Positions 24,501 to 36,936 of a stretch of 64,000 nucleotides of DNA are shown piece after piece. The DNA comes from Solen grandis (lineage: Eukaryota > Mollusca > Bivalvia > Adapedonta > Solenidae), in assembly GCA_021229015.1 (NCBI GenBank), contig CM037783.1, positions 5,589,324-5,653,323 of the forward strand, given 5' to 3'. A program made the translations under genes and the position numbers. Under the pieces are notes generated by a model. The model was not told the origin of the DNA. It saw only the letters and a list, made by a program, of their open reading frames with translations, and searched no databases. Positions within the stretch are counted from its first letter, which is position 1, and every line of letters starts with the position of its first letter.

Positions 24501-25441
24501 TAATGTTCATTTTAGTTTATTACTCTTATTATGCATGTAATTATAATCATAAGTATTGATGGTGTTATTAATTGTGTAGATGCTCATAACGTAATGTGTT
24601 AAATTATAATGTTTTCTTGAAAAAACATTATTTGAGCTAAGTTATAATTTTAAAGCTCCTCATTTGAGTATACAAACATGATGTCATGTCACATGATAAA
24701 GATGTCTCAAATATGTTTGAGTATGTAAAATTATCTACTGTCACGCAAGGTAAATACTATCTCGAACGTTGTCAGTGAAATTAACATACATCCTCGCCTA
24801 TAAAACCTAGAGACTAGGTCATTTCGATCTGCTATTGACTAGTTGTACAATAAAAAGTGAGTATGCAGTTATATTTCCTTTTGTGGGTTATCTATAAACC
24901 AAAATAAACACCTAAACTTTGTGTGCATTCTGGAGTAGGTCTATCTTGAATCCTAAACGACTTTTGTTCAAATATTGACTAACATTATTAGATATTGGCT
25001 GTACACAGAAGTGTTTTCGATTTCATTTTATCATGAAAATTTAATACGATTATGAAAAGAATGTATTTTAAGCGGCTTGTAATGGGTCAAATTCGAGTTG
25101 TAAACTCTAAATAGCTTTCAGAGAACCCGAATAGTGTGCAATCGATTTACTTGACAGGAAAAATATACGTTTATCACATGACAATAAAACGGTGTCAATT
25201 ATTAATAATGCTCGAAATGCAATTCTATCTACAACTTAATGCCGACAAAACCAAAGTTATGCTGTTTTTTTTTTTGGCTCTTTTATGACTGATTTAATGT
25301 GATATGTGTATTAATGAAATAAATGTAAGCTAAAGAATCCAATAAATATTTAATCGAAAAACATAAACCTTAAGAGTAAAATACGACTAGCTAAATATAA
25401 TTTACATAAACAGGTCAGTATTCCATGCGGAGGGCACGGTG
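21576..25441. other. AT-rich non-coding stretch
   Basis: No gene is supportable. A minus-strand tRNA-like B-box (GCTGGTTCAAATTCC) lies near 23,275-23,289, a likely SINE or tRNA remnant. A TATAAA in a GC-flanked context (24,799-24,804) is followed 53 bp later by GTGAGT (24,857), which could be a promoter with a short non-coding first exon, but no coding exon supports it. Confidence 0.4.
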
Positions 25442-26302
25442 CTACCGTTCATGACAGCTTGGTCGGTCCAACGGTTCACATTCATATAAGGGCTTGAAAC
25501 TGTTTTGAACACGTTTGTTAACTGTCCTCTGATTGACATGTCTCGCACGCTTGTATCGTCGACTTGTCGTTTTCACATTTTGTATATGCTTCCTGAAATG
25601 ATTTATTCCGAGACTATCAGAGCTGAAAAAATCACTAGTTTTCAAGTCTAATCTTGTTTCCTGACTTGAACTCTCAGTATTTTCACTTCTTTTATCTATA
25701 TCTTGATTTTCCCTTCGTTGAATACCACCGTCATCCGGTTTCAAAGATATTTTTTTCCGTAACTTTAAATATTCCCGTTCCAAATCCTCATGCGATGTTC
25801 TGTTAATAGTTTTCAGATTAATGGTCGCCATATCTGATTTCTTGGTTGAATCACTAAAAGGGCCAGTTTTGGTTTTCTCCATTGTTTTGAACATATAAGT
25901 ATCACAAGCACTAGTGAGCGTTACTGATGGTGTCCTCAGAATCCAGGACGGTATATACGTTACGTCAGTATCACTGGAGAATGATACATCCGTGTCACAT
26001 TCACAAGTTCGTTGGTCCCTTCGAGCACCCAGATTAATCAATGACGATAATTTCCGGTTACTATTTGTTATGCCATGTTCGTCTACCTCAGCTACTTCAC
26101 GTTTGTTTATAAACTCACAGGTGTCGCCCAGACTTGAAACATTATTCAATGACGTAACGCGCCTTACTGACTGATCGATGTTTGCCGCGTCAACCTGATT
26201 TCGTCTGCCCCATTCCTGTGTCCAATCGATACCGACTCCTGCTTCATCCGGTAGCATTTTTATTGATGTGTATATCGCACCATACCCTATGTCACACACC
26301 AA
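25442..26302 (-). CDS. Unrecognised protein or large exon (286 codons open)
   Basis: The longest open frame in the window outside repeats and LINEs. It is bounded upstream by an in-frame TGA (about 26,314). The first in-frame ATG codes for the Met of MLPDEAGVGIDWTQEW (near 26,256), giving about 270 residues; alternatively the frame is a terminal exon. The product is hydrophilic and rich in Ser, Thr, Asp, Glu, Lys and Arg (for example SSDTDVTYIPSW, LEREYLKLRKKISLKP, SRRYKRARHVNQRTVNKR). It looks mostly disordered, with a basic C-terminal third that could act as a nuclear localisation signal. It has no signal peptide or membrane segment. I recognise no domain. 861 nt open in sequence this AT-rich is unlikely by chance, which supports real coding. 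A clear AATAAA downstream was not found. Confidence 0.5.
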   Translation of the reverse strand: MVCDIGYGAIYTSIKMLPDEAGVGIDWTQEWGRRNQVDAANIDQSVRRVTSLNNVSSLGDTCEFINKREVAEVDEHGITNSNRKLSSLINLGARRDQRTCECDTDVSFSSDTDVTYIPSWILRTPSVTLTSACDTYMFKTMEKTKTGPFSDSTKKSDMATINLKTINRTSHEDLEREYLKLRKKISLKPDDGGIQRRENQDIDKRSENTESSSQETRLDLKTSDFFSSDSLGINHFRKHIQNVKTTSRRYKRARHVNQRTVNKRVQNSFKPLYECEPLDRPSCHER

Positions 26303-27160
26303 TGATAAGAGTCAATAAAATCCTCTATATTTCCGCGACGCTTATCAATATATTTAGGATTTTGCCAAACTTTGGAAGTTTTTATGTTTAATGAAAGTAC
26401 AACAAATCGATACGTGTTCGTCAATTGCAGATGTCTATTAAACTGAACTTGCCTGACTTCTTTCACGGCTATAACTCGGCGTATTAAAGAGCTTAAGTGC
26501 TATTTTAGCCTTCATAATAAAGTTCAGGGATTAAAAAATGCTATTGAAGTAGCCTGTTAATCCCATCGTTAATATACCATTATGTAATAGGTTTGTGTAC
26601 ATGCATTACGGTCGTCATACCCTTTTATTAGCTATTGTTTTAGTATACACTGTAGTCCTTCGGATGCGTTGAGTTTTATTGGAAATCTGCCGAACACAAT
26701 CAACATATTTAAATTAAGATCTTGAAGAGCAATTGATTGAATTGAAAGCTGTTGAATAGCATGCCAGTCATACTTTATGTTATGTACATATAATAAACAG
26801 TTGTCACTCTACCAATATTTCGTTATGTAAAATCCAGCACACGAGGATTAACAATTAAGCATTCATAGGCGCCGAATACCCGACCGGATCAGAAGGTTGT
26901 GGATTCGAACCCCGTTCCGGCAAAGATTTTTCCATGACCTTTCCAGGCGCAAAGCACTGGTCCGACCTAGGAACTTTCGAGAGGGGATTAGTGTTAATCG
27001 TAAGAAAGTCTTACCCAATCGACATAAATACAGTTTACAATAAACATTTTGTAGATCTAGAATCACAGTTATGTTTCTGATTGTAGCGTTTGTTTAACAA
27101 TATCTACAACAAAGCTTATCAGCTTATAACAATTTTTTTGCTGTCATTCCGAGACATTGC
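26303..27160. other. Non-coding stretch with SINE fragment
   Basis: At about 26,870-27,030 lies a tRNA-like head with a B-box-like GTGGATTCGAACCCC (26,899-26,913, plus strand), preceded by CCCGACCGGATCAGAAGGTT and followed by a short body. This is a truncated tRNA-derived SINE. Nothing else is seen. Confidence 0.5.
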
Positions 27161-27164
27161 TTTT

Positions 27165-27243
27165 CATCATCATCGTTATCATCATCATCATCATCATCAT
27201 CATCACCGTCGTCGTCACCATTATTATTATCATCATCATCATT
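27165..27243. repeat. (CAT)n imperfect microsatellite
   Basis: CAT/ATC triplets with a GTCGTCGTC interruption and an ATTATTATT patch. Confidence 0.95.
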
Positions 27244-27512
27244 CCTGGTTGACAGTATAATCATGTTTATTTCATGTACGCTAATCGAAAATTTATATAA
27301 TCACCTTTGAACATGATTAAGTACGATGCTGGAATTATTGAATACCCTCCGTTGATCTATATATAAAAAGGTTTTCTTTTTGTATCTCATGTTTTAAAGG
27401 AGGACAAGCAGATCAGAAAGTGTTTTAACGAGGTGATATGATATTGTCAACTTTTTGACGTGAAATCAGGCTTGTATACTAACACCAGACCACAACAGAT
27501 AATTGAAACAGA

Positions 27513-27514
<2 letters not shown>

Positions 27515-27548
<34 letters not shown>
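27515..27548. repeat. (ATT)n microsatellite
   Basis: About eleven uninterrupted ATT triplets. Confidence 0.95.
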
Positions 27549-27644
27549 GTCATTTAGAAGGACATAATACATTTACTATCAAGTTAACTGTGATCGAAGA
27601 AGGGAACTAATGCCAATGTATCATAGTTCTGTGTAAGGCAAAAA

Positions 27645-28350
27645 GAGGTATGTAGGTTAAGTCGTAAATAGTGAGGTATATGGGTTCATTTGTGAATACG
27701 AGGTATATGTTTCAGCTGTAAAGAACAAGGCGTATGAGTTCAGCTAAAAATAACGAGATATATGGGCTTAATTGTAAATAACGAGGTATATGGGCTCATT
27801 TGTGAAATACGAGGTATGTGGTTTCAGCTGTAAATAACAAGGCATATGAGTTCAGCTAAAAATAACGAGGTATATGAGTTTAGCTATAAATAACGAGGTA
27901 TATGAGTTTAGCTATAAATAACGAGGTATATGAGTTTAGCTATGAATAACGAGGTATATGAGTTTAGCTATAAATAACGAGGTGTATGAGTTAAGCTATA
28001 AATAACGAGGTATATGAGTTTAGATTAAAATAACAAGGTGTGTGGGTTTACATGTAAATAACGAGGTGTATGGGTTTAATTGTAAATAACGAGGTGTATG
28101 GGTTTAATTGTAAATAACGAGGTGTATGGGTTTAAATGTACATAACGAGGTGTATGGGTTTAAATGTAAATAACGAGGCAAAGGGGTTTAATTGTAAAAA
28201 CGGTTATGAGGTATATGGTTTAATTGTAAATAACGCTGTACGTAGGTAAAGTTGTCATTGGTTTAGTTGTAAATAACGATGTAAATAGGTTTGGTTGCGT
28301 ACTGGTTTAGTTGTAAATAACGATGTAAATAGGTTTGGTTGCGTATGGTT
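27645..28350. repeat. 28-bp minisatellite
   Basis: The unit is ATAAATAACGAGGTATATGA + GTTTAGCT, with about 25 copies. Variants are GGTGTATGGGTTTAATTGTA in the right half and diverged copies at both ends. Confidence 0.9.
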
Positions 28351-29515
28351 TGTGTAATTAGTAATTTTGTTTACTAAAAAGAGATATATATAGGTTCAGT
28401 TGTAAACTAGCAATGTTTATAGGTTTTCGTCAATCTGTTTCGGCCGTTGGCCGTTTTGTTTTCACCTGAACTTCCTTTCTACACTTAAAGGTGAAGGTCA
28501 CTAAACAGCTGATGAATTCTGTAAGTTTTGATTGGTCAACCTAAAAGTCGAAAGTATCCTTTCAGAAAAGAGATTAGTTTGTTCACTTTGAATTTACATT
28601 CCTAAAACCTCAATTTTATTCGACAGATACATATAATTACACGTCTTAACGTTCAAAATGAGTAATTCAACTTCACAAAAACATATCTAAAGGATGAAAA
28701 ACACATGTCGGATTTGAAACTGTCAGAACCCTCCGTATCCTGGAAAAGACGTGATGTATCCTTCAAAACCACGGCTGTGTATCTTTTTTAAAGATACTTC
28801 TTGTTACTTTTTTTCTAACCAGGAATAAAACTGTGTTACATCAGCTAACAGTCAAACAAGTTTGTCTATATATCGTTGGAGAGTACGATATTTTAGAAAT
28901 GAAAATTATCTGCCGGCTGATCTCGAATTAAACCGTTCTTACCGTGTGTCAAATATAGGATATATGTGGTATAAATGTTTCTTTCACGTCGCTGCGGTCC
29001 CAAAGGTCCTCGTTATGTCATTCGTGCCAAATTTTACAATAACCATTAGAAACATCGATAAGGGATATAATACGATAAAATTACCGAATTGCTTACAAAC
29101 AATGTCCTCAATGCATTTTGATTTTATCAGTATAGGAAAAAGCTGTGTATGTATAGCAGTTTATCTTTTTGTTTGACCCTACGTGCGTTGACATCTATTC
29201 GAAATAAATCTACCCTTGTTGACACAACAAACATTAGAAATAAATAAAACCTAGGTATTGAAATATACCTAGCATAGACATTATGAAAAGCCGAAAGTTT
29301 ATTTTGCGCTAAACAAATATTGACTTTTTAAAGTTCAATCTATTCAAATATTGTCTCACTATATATTCGATGTTTAAATGTATAAACACATTTTGCCGCT
29401 GAAATCCATTCTATCTATTTCATATATATAAAGACTTTTATCAACGAAAATAAAAATAATTGATAAGTGCGTATTTATCAGCAATAAGTAAAGGTTACCC
29501 AAGAGAGAGAGGACA
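28351..29515. other. Non-coding stretch
   Basis: No supportable gene. A 104-codon frame at 28,862-29,176 starts with TTG and has no recognisable features. Confidence 0.4.
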
Positions 29516-30235
29516 CTAGCGGTTGTGGTGGTGGTGGTGGTAATAGTAATAGCAGTAGTTGTAGTGGTTGTAGTAATAGTGATGTGGTAGTTGTAGCAGT
29601 TGTAGTGGTGGTGTTGATAGAAACAATTGTACTTGTAGCAGTTGTGGTGATAGTGATGTGGTAGTTGTAGCAGTTGTAATGGTGGTGTTGATAGAAACAG
29701 TTGTACTTGTAGCAGTTGTGGTGATAGTGATGTGGTAGTTGTAGCAGTTGTAATGAGATGGTGATAGAAACAATTGTACTTGTAGCAGTTGTGGTGATAG
29801 TGATGTGGTAGTTGTAGCAGTTGTAATGGTGGTGTTGATAGAAACATTTGTACTTGAAGCGGTTGTGGTGATAGTGATATGGTAGTTGTAGCAGTTGTAA
29901 TGGTGGTGTTGATAGAAACATTTGTACTTGTAGCAGTTGTGGTGATAGTGATGTGGTAGTTGTAGCAGTTGTAGTGATGGTGGTGTTGATAGAAACATTT
30001 GTACTTGTAGCAGTTGTGGTGATAGTGATGTGGTAGTTGTAGCAGTTGTAATGGTGGTGGTGATAGAAACATTGTACTTGTAGCGGTTGTGGTGATAGTG
30101 ATCTGATAGTTGTAGCAGTTGTAATGGTGGTGTTGATAGAAACATTTGTACTTGTAGAGTTGAAGGTTGAGATTGTATGGGGGGTAAGTTAAGTTGTAGT
30201 GGTGGTGGTGAAGAAACATTTTTACTTGTAGCGTT
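29516..30235. repeat. 74-bp minisatellite rich in GTAGTTGTAG triplets
   Basis: The unit starts GTAGTTGTAGCAGTTGTAAT and continues through GGTGGTGTTGATAGAAACA and TTGTACTTGTAGCAGTTGTG. Starts fall at 29,661, 29,735 and 29,808 (74 and 73 bp apart), with about nine copies. Stop codons are rare on the minus strand, so three overlapping frames of 147-332 codons appear there. All are repeat by-products (Tyr/His/Thr runs). Confidence 0.9.
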
Positions 30236-30604
30236 TGGTGAAAGTAATATATGATCATATCGGCACTTGTTACTCTAGTCTTATAAAAATACTCGTATAT
30301 CTTAGTTGCATGTTTGTTTGGTTTTACGCTCTTTTGATCGTATATCAGCCATCTACATGTATTTGGAAACAAATACCGTGTTTCGTTATTATACTGCAGA
30401 CAACGAGTCGTTTTATATTACATTAGTTTTATCTACATCAAAAAATATAAAAGCATAATTTACATTTTTCAGGCACTGGTTAAGTCTACATGAAACAGAT
30501 GTGTGACGCCTCAGAGTGATAACACTCTTAAGACAAGTGGCATAATACCACACCCAGTCACATTGTGTATAAGTTAAGTTATAAAAAATAATCTCTCCCA
30601 AAGA

Positions 30605-31190
30605 AGGAACATAAAAAAGTGGGGTCATTGAAAACGTTTTTAAGTTCCCGGGGCGGGGGTCATATGAAAACGTTTTTAAGTTCCCGGGGCGGGGGTCATA
30701 TGAAAACGTTTTTAAGGTTCCCGGGGTGGGGGTCATATGAAAACGTTTTTTTAAGTTCCCGAGGCGGAGGTCATATGAAAACATTTTAAGTTCCCGGGGT
30801 GGGGGTCATATGAAAACGTTTTTAAGTTCCCGGGGTGGGGGGTCATATGAAAACGTTTTTAAGTTCCCGAGGCGGGGGTCATATGAAAACGTTTTTAAGT
30901 TCCCGGGGTGGGGGGGGGGGGGTCATATGAAAACGTTTTTAAGTTCACGGGGTGGGGAGCTTCACCAGCCTTAACCTCATATGAATTCATTTGGAAAATC
31001 GAATACCAAAAAAAAACAATAATACATATTATATTTCAAAAGTGTTTATCTTATACATTTTTCCGACGGAAGGGGTCATTTGAAAACGTTTAAGTTCCGG
31101 GGAAGTTAATCGTTTGAGGGCATTTGAAAACGTTTCGATATTCCCGGGGATGTAAATTTGAAAACGTTTTTTTAGTTACGGGGGGGGGGG
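30605..31190. repeat. 34-39 bp minisatellite with GTCATATGAAAACG core
   Basis: Units of GGTCATATGAAAACGTTTTT + AAGTTCCCGGGGCGG(G)n repeat about ten times between 30,625 and 30,960, then decay to 31,190. Length varies through the G-run (up to 12 G). CCCGGG and CATATG palindromes occur in every unit. Confidence 0.9.
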
Positions 31191-31751
31191 GGAGGGCCTG
31201 AAATGGGGGGACTTAAACTCGTTACACCGGATCATTTATTCTCTCTATTTTCCCCTTTGATCATTATTTTTGTATTACACAGATCATATTTAGAAATAAA
31301 AAACGTGTAAAGTTTTGTCTTTGAAATATGTATAATGAACACACGTATTTATAAGGGTCATGTACCAATGTAAAATGATGTTTGAAATTAAGTGCTTCCT
31401 TCAGTTAATGATCATTAAATTCTAAACGACGAGGAAAAGGTTCATACTTTTAAAATATTTATTTAACTATAGGATGAAAATTGTGAAGCAATTTCCATGA
31501 TTGTACCTACAATATGTTACGGACAGTTCACTTTTTAAGATTCAGTATGTTTATAAACAATAAAAACACCCCGCACACATTTTGAGCTATGAGAGTATAC
31601 ATAAAATATAAATGAAAAAGAATATACCGGTATATCACAAATGTGTCTCCTCTTCTCAACCCTGCCTGTTTCTACAGTGGCATAAAGGGCACACGGAATA
31701 CATTTCAATATCGCGGTCATATGCGGTAGCTACCGCGTTCGCACACAACAG

Positions 31752-31864
31752 CAGAACAGAACAGAACAGAACAGAACAGATATTTATTGTATCTCAACGT
31801 GTACATAGTACATAGTTGCATCAATAATACAAACATGCAATCTGTCACTGATCAGTCGGTATTC

Positions 31865-31906
<42 letters not shown>

Positions 31907-31980
31907 CATAGTCTGCATCTCATATTTAGACATCAATACTCTCTCTCTATCTCTCTCTCTGTATCTATCTCTCTCTCCCT
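31752..31980. repeat. Microsatellite cluster: (AGAAC)n, (AC)n, (CT)n
   Basis: Five or so AGAAC pentamers at 31,752-31,780, about nineteen AC dinucleotides at 31,867-31,905, and an interrupted CT run at 31,939-31,980. Confidence 0.95.
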
Positions 31981-34440
31981 CATTGGAATTTACACTCAGA
32001 AATCTCATAGCATTTTAACAACAAGATTTAATCTAATTGGTTTACAAAAATGCATTATTAATAAATGTCAAGGCACAATTTATCATTTTAGTCATGAAAG
32101 TTTTGTCGAAGATTGCCTTAATCAATGTGAACTATAATGCGAGATTAGTACAGGTCTTACGAAATTCTAAAGCTTCTTGTATATATCTAGACAAATTTAT
32201 CAAAACTGCTTTATTATCTGAATTTAACATCTCACAAAATTTAATAAAATTTGGTTTTGCGTAGAATCTTTTGTCAATGTATCGCTTTCTGGCGTGCGCA
32301 CGAGATAACTGATCGTAGCTATTGCGTTATCGTTTGTCCCAGCGAAAGTTTTTTGTATAATACATAGATGTTTAGATAAGTTTTGGTAAATAATTACACA
32401 TTTCATAATAAAAAGGTATTATATATGTATTTACAGTCCTTTATTGTTTATTTTATTTTGTTGTGGGGGGGGGGGGGGGCCAAGCTTAACAAACCCATAG
32501 TGCAAGGGTATATAGGACCCATATGGGCTGTATCTTGGTATGCCCATATGGGTATAACTATGTGTGTCCCATGGTAGTTCCAATTATAGAGATTGTTTCC
32601 TATACGGAATCGATATGGGTCCTATGAATGGATTTTCACAACGTACTTACTCGTGTGTTTATGATAAAAATATTTTTCGGACTGTATTTATAGTAAATTT
32701 TAAGCATATAGCTGCACTGCAGACATTTCCATTTAATTATGAAATAGGACCAGTCCCAGAACAGGTGCTCGGAGTTTTTATTTCTTTGATAACAACATGT
32801 GATGGCGTATGCATGAAGAACTGACTCTTCAAAATTGAAAAATTAATTCCAAGAGATCACCGTAAGAACGAAAAGCATGAAACAGTACATACTACAGAGA
32901 TTTATTGTGTTATATCACATTTTATATCACTAAATTATAATTTAATGAATAACAAAAATATTGACAATAATCCAAATATATAATCTCAATTAATCTACAT
33001 TAATTCAAAACATATATATGTACAACAGAAATTCAATTAAATAACTTTGATGTGGTATATTATTTATCCATACAATTATATTCACATGTCTTTAGTATCT
33101 GGTTCTTCGTGTTACTGAACAAATCAAACATTTGATGATATTTCGGTAGTAGGTGACAGATATTGCAACTAATTGCACAACAGTATGGCAGAAAAAAATA
33201 AAATATATATATTATATATATATATAACCATGCTTCCTAATTTTATTTACCAGTGTTTATAGGCTAAAATAAACTTTTTTGCTTTTGTTGTTTTGTTTTC
33301 CTTCTTCAAAGCAAAATACATGAACATGCTGCATTGGCTACCGAAAAAGCTGGTCCCTTCTGTAACCTATAAATTTGGCCAACAGGTATTTGACACCAGC
33401 TTCAATAAAGTCCGTTTAGGTCCATAAGCAAAGACCTACCCACAGACATATGGTGAATATGTCTACGATATACCATAGGTCTTTGCTATATATATTATAA
33501 AAAGTGACGTGCAGAATCTCCATACTGCCATCTATTCATATACCAAGTTTCATAATATTATCTTAAACGGTTTTTAGGTTATCGCAGGATCCAGATTTCC
33601 GGACACCCGGACGGACAGACGGATGGCAACCCCCCCGTGTAAACACCGGTAGGGGACTAATAAGATACAGGGCCTACATAGACCAATACGTTTTTGTGAC
33701 AAGTAGGCCCTACCTGTGATTTGGCCTTTTACAATCCGAAGTTCGTCTCATAGTCCCATACTAACTCAGTAAATATTTTGAAAACATTTATATAAAACAA
33801 AACATAAAAGTAAAAAAAAAAATACTTCAAGCCTTAATATTAAATACGGTAAGATAAGATAAGCTTTATTTTGAGTCGGTAAGACATATATAATTAACAT
33901 AAGATTTTTAGAGCTTTTATAACCGACTATAAGTGGTACGCATGGTGGTACGAGATTATTGTTCGAAATGGTAAACCCTTATGAAGTAAGGTACGAAATG
34001 GTTAAGGTACGAAAGATAGTCATTCATTCGGATATGCTTTACTCTCGGTTCAAGAAACTGCGATTATTTAATTCTACCAAAAATCGCGAAAAAGCATAAC
34101 GTAAATGGCTAGTCGGTTAGGACACGGCCTCCAAAGACTGTAAGATATAACATTACACTTCCCTTTCCCCATTGAAACATAGCCTTGTATTTCGGTGTAT
34201 GTCATGCAGTAAAATGCATCATATCCCGAGGATATGTTCGGATTATTCCATTGAACATTACAAGATTATATGACTTTGGAAGTAAGGGGGTGGGGTACTG
34301 TACTGTAGTTTTGTCAGTATAGATGAGTTATGATGTTAATTAATGAATTATTTCAAATGCTGTATTTTCTCCATTATCTTTCATGATAATAAATATGAAA
34401 GTGATAAAGTCCCGAATTGAGCGCTTCATTTTTATTTTAT
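31981..34440. other. AT-rich non-coding stretch with dispersed repeats
   Basis: It holds a 15-G run at 32,465-32,479 and a nested hairpin at 33,427-33,487. At about 33,530-33,650 is a repeat remnant (ATACCAAGTTTCATAATATT... GGACGGACAGACGGATGG) of a type common in molluscs. No gene is supportable. Confidence 0.5.
33427..33487. repeat. Nested perfect hairpin
   Basis: The outer stem AGCAAAGACCTA (33427-33438) pairs exactly with TAGGTCTTTGCT (33476-33487). Inside it AGACATAT and ATATGTCT form a second perfect 8-bp stem with loop GGTGA. Confidence 0.85.
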
Positions 34441-34565
34441 TTAGGGATATATATAATAACCTCAGAATTATGACAATAAACTGCCGTAGCATCAAGGACA
34501 AAAAACAAGAATTTAAACTGAATCATGGCTAAAAGGAGTAAAACCTGGTGAAAATCCTACCCCTG

Positions 34566-35170
34566 ACGCAATTAAATCAAGCGAGATTTTCCCTACAAAC
34601 TACAATGTATACAGAAATGACAGAGGAACCCTAGGAGGGGGAGTATTCATATTAGTAGAAAAATCAATAACATCAGTAGAACAGACCTCCCTCATCACAG
34701 ACTGTGAAATTGAATGGGTTAAAATAAAAACAAAAAACAACAAAGACCTCCTAGTGGGATCATTCTACATGCCACATCGAGAACAAAAACACTTGGAAGA
34801 ATTAAAAAAATCCTTGGAAATAGCAGATACCAATAAGAACTCAAACATCATACTAACAGGGGATTTTAATTGTCCCAACATACAGTGGGAGAACTCAACA
34901 GCAACTGGACCAGAAAGAGAAATACAACAAGGGCTAGTAGACTTGATGAATTCTAACAATTTAACCCAAATCCACAATAAACCTACAAGAGAAAACAACT
35001 TATTGGACCTGGTTTTCGTCTCAAACCCAAATATGACAAAATCCTCAGTAAACGTACCAGGAATCTCAGACCACGACATAATAATATCAGATTTTGAAAA
35101 AAGGTGCATCACCAAAAGACAAAACCTAGAAAATGTTACTTATACAAAAAAGCAGACTGGAATGAAATAA
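34566..35170 (+). pseudogene. LINE endonuclease (APE/EEP) fragment
   Basis: This APE-type endonuclease domain nicks target DNA for target-primed reverse transcription. Visible motifs are SSEIFPTNYNVYRNDRG, GGGVFI, VGSFYMPHRE, the catalytic-region GDFNCPNIQW, and the C-terminal SDHDII block. The frame is open from about 34,566 and the first internal ATG is at 34,754. It ends at a premature TAA after NVTYTKKQTGMK. In another frame the family sequence resumes at once (KKADWNEIKK), so a slip in the A-run near 35,146 has cut the ORF. Confidence 0.85.
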
Positions 35171-35299
35171 AAAAAAAACGATGAGAAAATAGAAAAAAAA
35201 AAATTTAAAGACTCCTTGCAAGTAAACATGGACAAAAACATACCACAAAAAGAACTAAGATCTGGCGACAACATCCCCTGGATCAGGAAAAAGAAAAGA

Positions 35300-36936
35300 A
35301 AATTAGACTTTACAACCAAGCAAAGAAAACAAATAACTGGACCAGCTACAGAAAATTCCAAAAAGAATGTAAGAGAGAACTAAGAAGATCTGAATGGAAC
35401 TATATAAATACAAACATCTTAGAAGGACTAAAAGACAAAAACACAAAACCTTTCTGGAAGTATGTCAAATCCAAAAGACAAGAATCAACCGGAATAGCCC
35501 CACTCAAAAGAGGAAACAGCCTAATAACAGATAGCAAAGAAAAAGCTGAAGAACTACTCAAACAATTTAAATCTGTCTTCACAAAACCAACGAACAAAGA
35601 ATTACCAGAAATGAAAAAACAAGTGAAGAAAAACATCAAACCAATAAAAATTGAACAGAAAGGACTTGAGAAGCTACTATCAAAAATAAATCCATCAAAG
35701 GCTTCTGGCCCAGATAACATTCCTAATAGAATACTAAAAGAATGCTCAAAAGAACTAGCCCCAATCCTGAAAATAATCCTACAGTGCTCAATAGACACAG
35801 GAGAATTACCAAAAGACTGGAGAGATGCAAACATCTCAAGCATCTTCAAAAAAGGCAACAAACACCTGCCAGAAAACTACAGACCTGTCTCACTAACCTC
35901 AGTCATATGCAAAACTCTTGAACATATAATTTGTAGACACATACTTAACCACCTGGAAGAAAACAAAATACTGACAAACTTAAATCATGGATTTAGGTCT
36001 GGGTACTCCTGCGAAACACAACTGATCACAACTTTAAATGACTTCCTACTAGATCACGACAAAGGTCAACAAATAGATATTGCCATATTAGACTTTTCAA
36101 AAGCCTTTGATACAGTACCACATGACAAACTCCTACACAAACTTGATAGCTATGGAATTAAGGGAAGTCTTCACACTTGGTTAACAAATTTCCTAACAAA
36201 TAGAACAATGAAAACAATAGTAGAAGGCGAAAAATCAAGCGAAACAACAGTAGACTCAGGAGTACCCCAAGGCACAGTACTAGGGCCAATCCTATTCTTG
36301 TGCCACATAAATGACCTGCCAGAATGTGTAAAATCCTCCGTCAGACTATTTGCAGATGACTGCCTACTATATAGAATGATAAAATCAGAACAAGATCACA
36401 TCCAATTACAACAGGACCTAAATAGCCTAGAAACATGGGCAACAAACTGGGGCATGAAATTCAACGCGAAAAAATGCTATATCATGTCAATCAACAAAAA
36501 AAACAATAGATTTTATCAACTGAATAACCACATAATGCAGGAAGTACAAAATAATCCCTATCTTGGACTACAAATCTCAAATGACTTAAAATGGAATATA
36601 CATATCAACAAGGTATGCAAAAAAGCAAATTCAACTTTAGGCTTTTTAAGAAGGAATCTCAGAAATGTACCACAGACCTGTAGAAAAACAGCCTACATTA
36701 CACTAGTAAGATCAATAATGGAATATGGGGCTACCATCTGGAACCCCTATCAGAAAGACAACATAGACAAACTAGAAAGAATCCAAAACAGGGCAGTAAG
36801 ATTCATAAAAAGAGATTATACAAGCAGAACACCAGGGACAATATCAAAAATGAAACAAGAACTTGAACTAGAAACTTTACAAGACAGACGCCTAAGCCTC
36901 AGATTAATATTAATGTACAAGGTGGTTGAGGGTTAG
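35300..36936 (+). pseudogene. LINE reverse transcriptase
   Basis: Reverse transcriptase of the same element, with over 540 open codons (the first ATG at 35,611 is internal). In order: NPSKASGPDNIPNRILKE; ENYRPVSLTSVICK; LNHGFRSGYSC; the palm motif AILDFSKAFDTVPHDKLL; SGVPQGTVLGPILFL; the catalytic FADD box (LFADDCLLYR, about 36,344); a thumb region with YLGLQISNDLKWN; and the C-terminal SIMEYGATIWNPYQKDNIDKLE block. All RT core motifs are intact. The frame stops at VVEG; the remaining conserved tail continues in a shifted frame (LVPAL-like, then a FF..V..WN-type motif) to about 37,170. Confidence 0.92.

Noticed and set aside
24799..24862. Promoter plus first exon
   Set aside because: TATAAA and GTGAGT alone are too common in AT-rich sequence; no coding exon follows.
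28501..28540. Hammerhead ribozyme core (CTGATGA)
   Set aside because: No GAAAC block or matching stems follow.
29374..30372. 332-codon minus frame (and two overlapping ones)
   Set aside because: Lies in the 74-bp minisatellite; low-complexity Tyr/His/Thr peptide in three frames at once.
30413..30784. 123-codon minus frame with repeated FSYDPRPGNLKT
   Set aside because: Product of the about 35-bp minisatellite.
32503..32560. CCCATATGGG repeated twice near 32,520-32,551
   Set aside because: Short palindrome pair with no further structure; probably chance.
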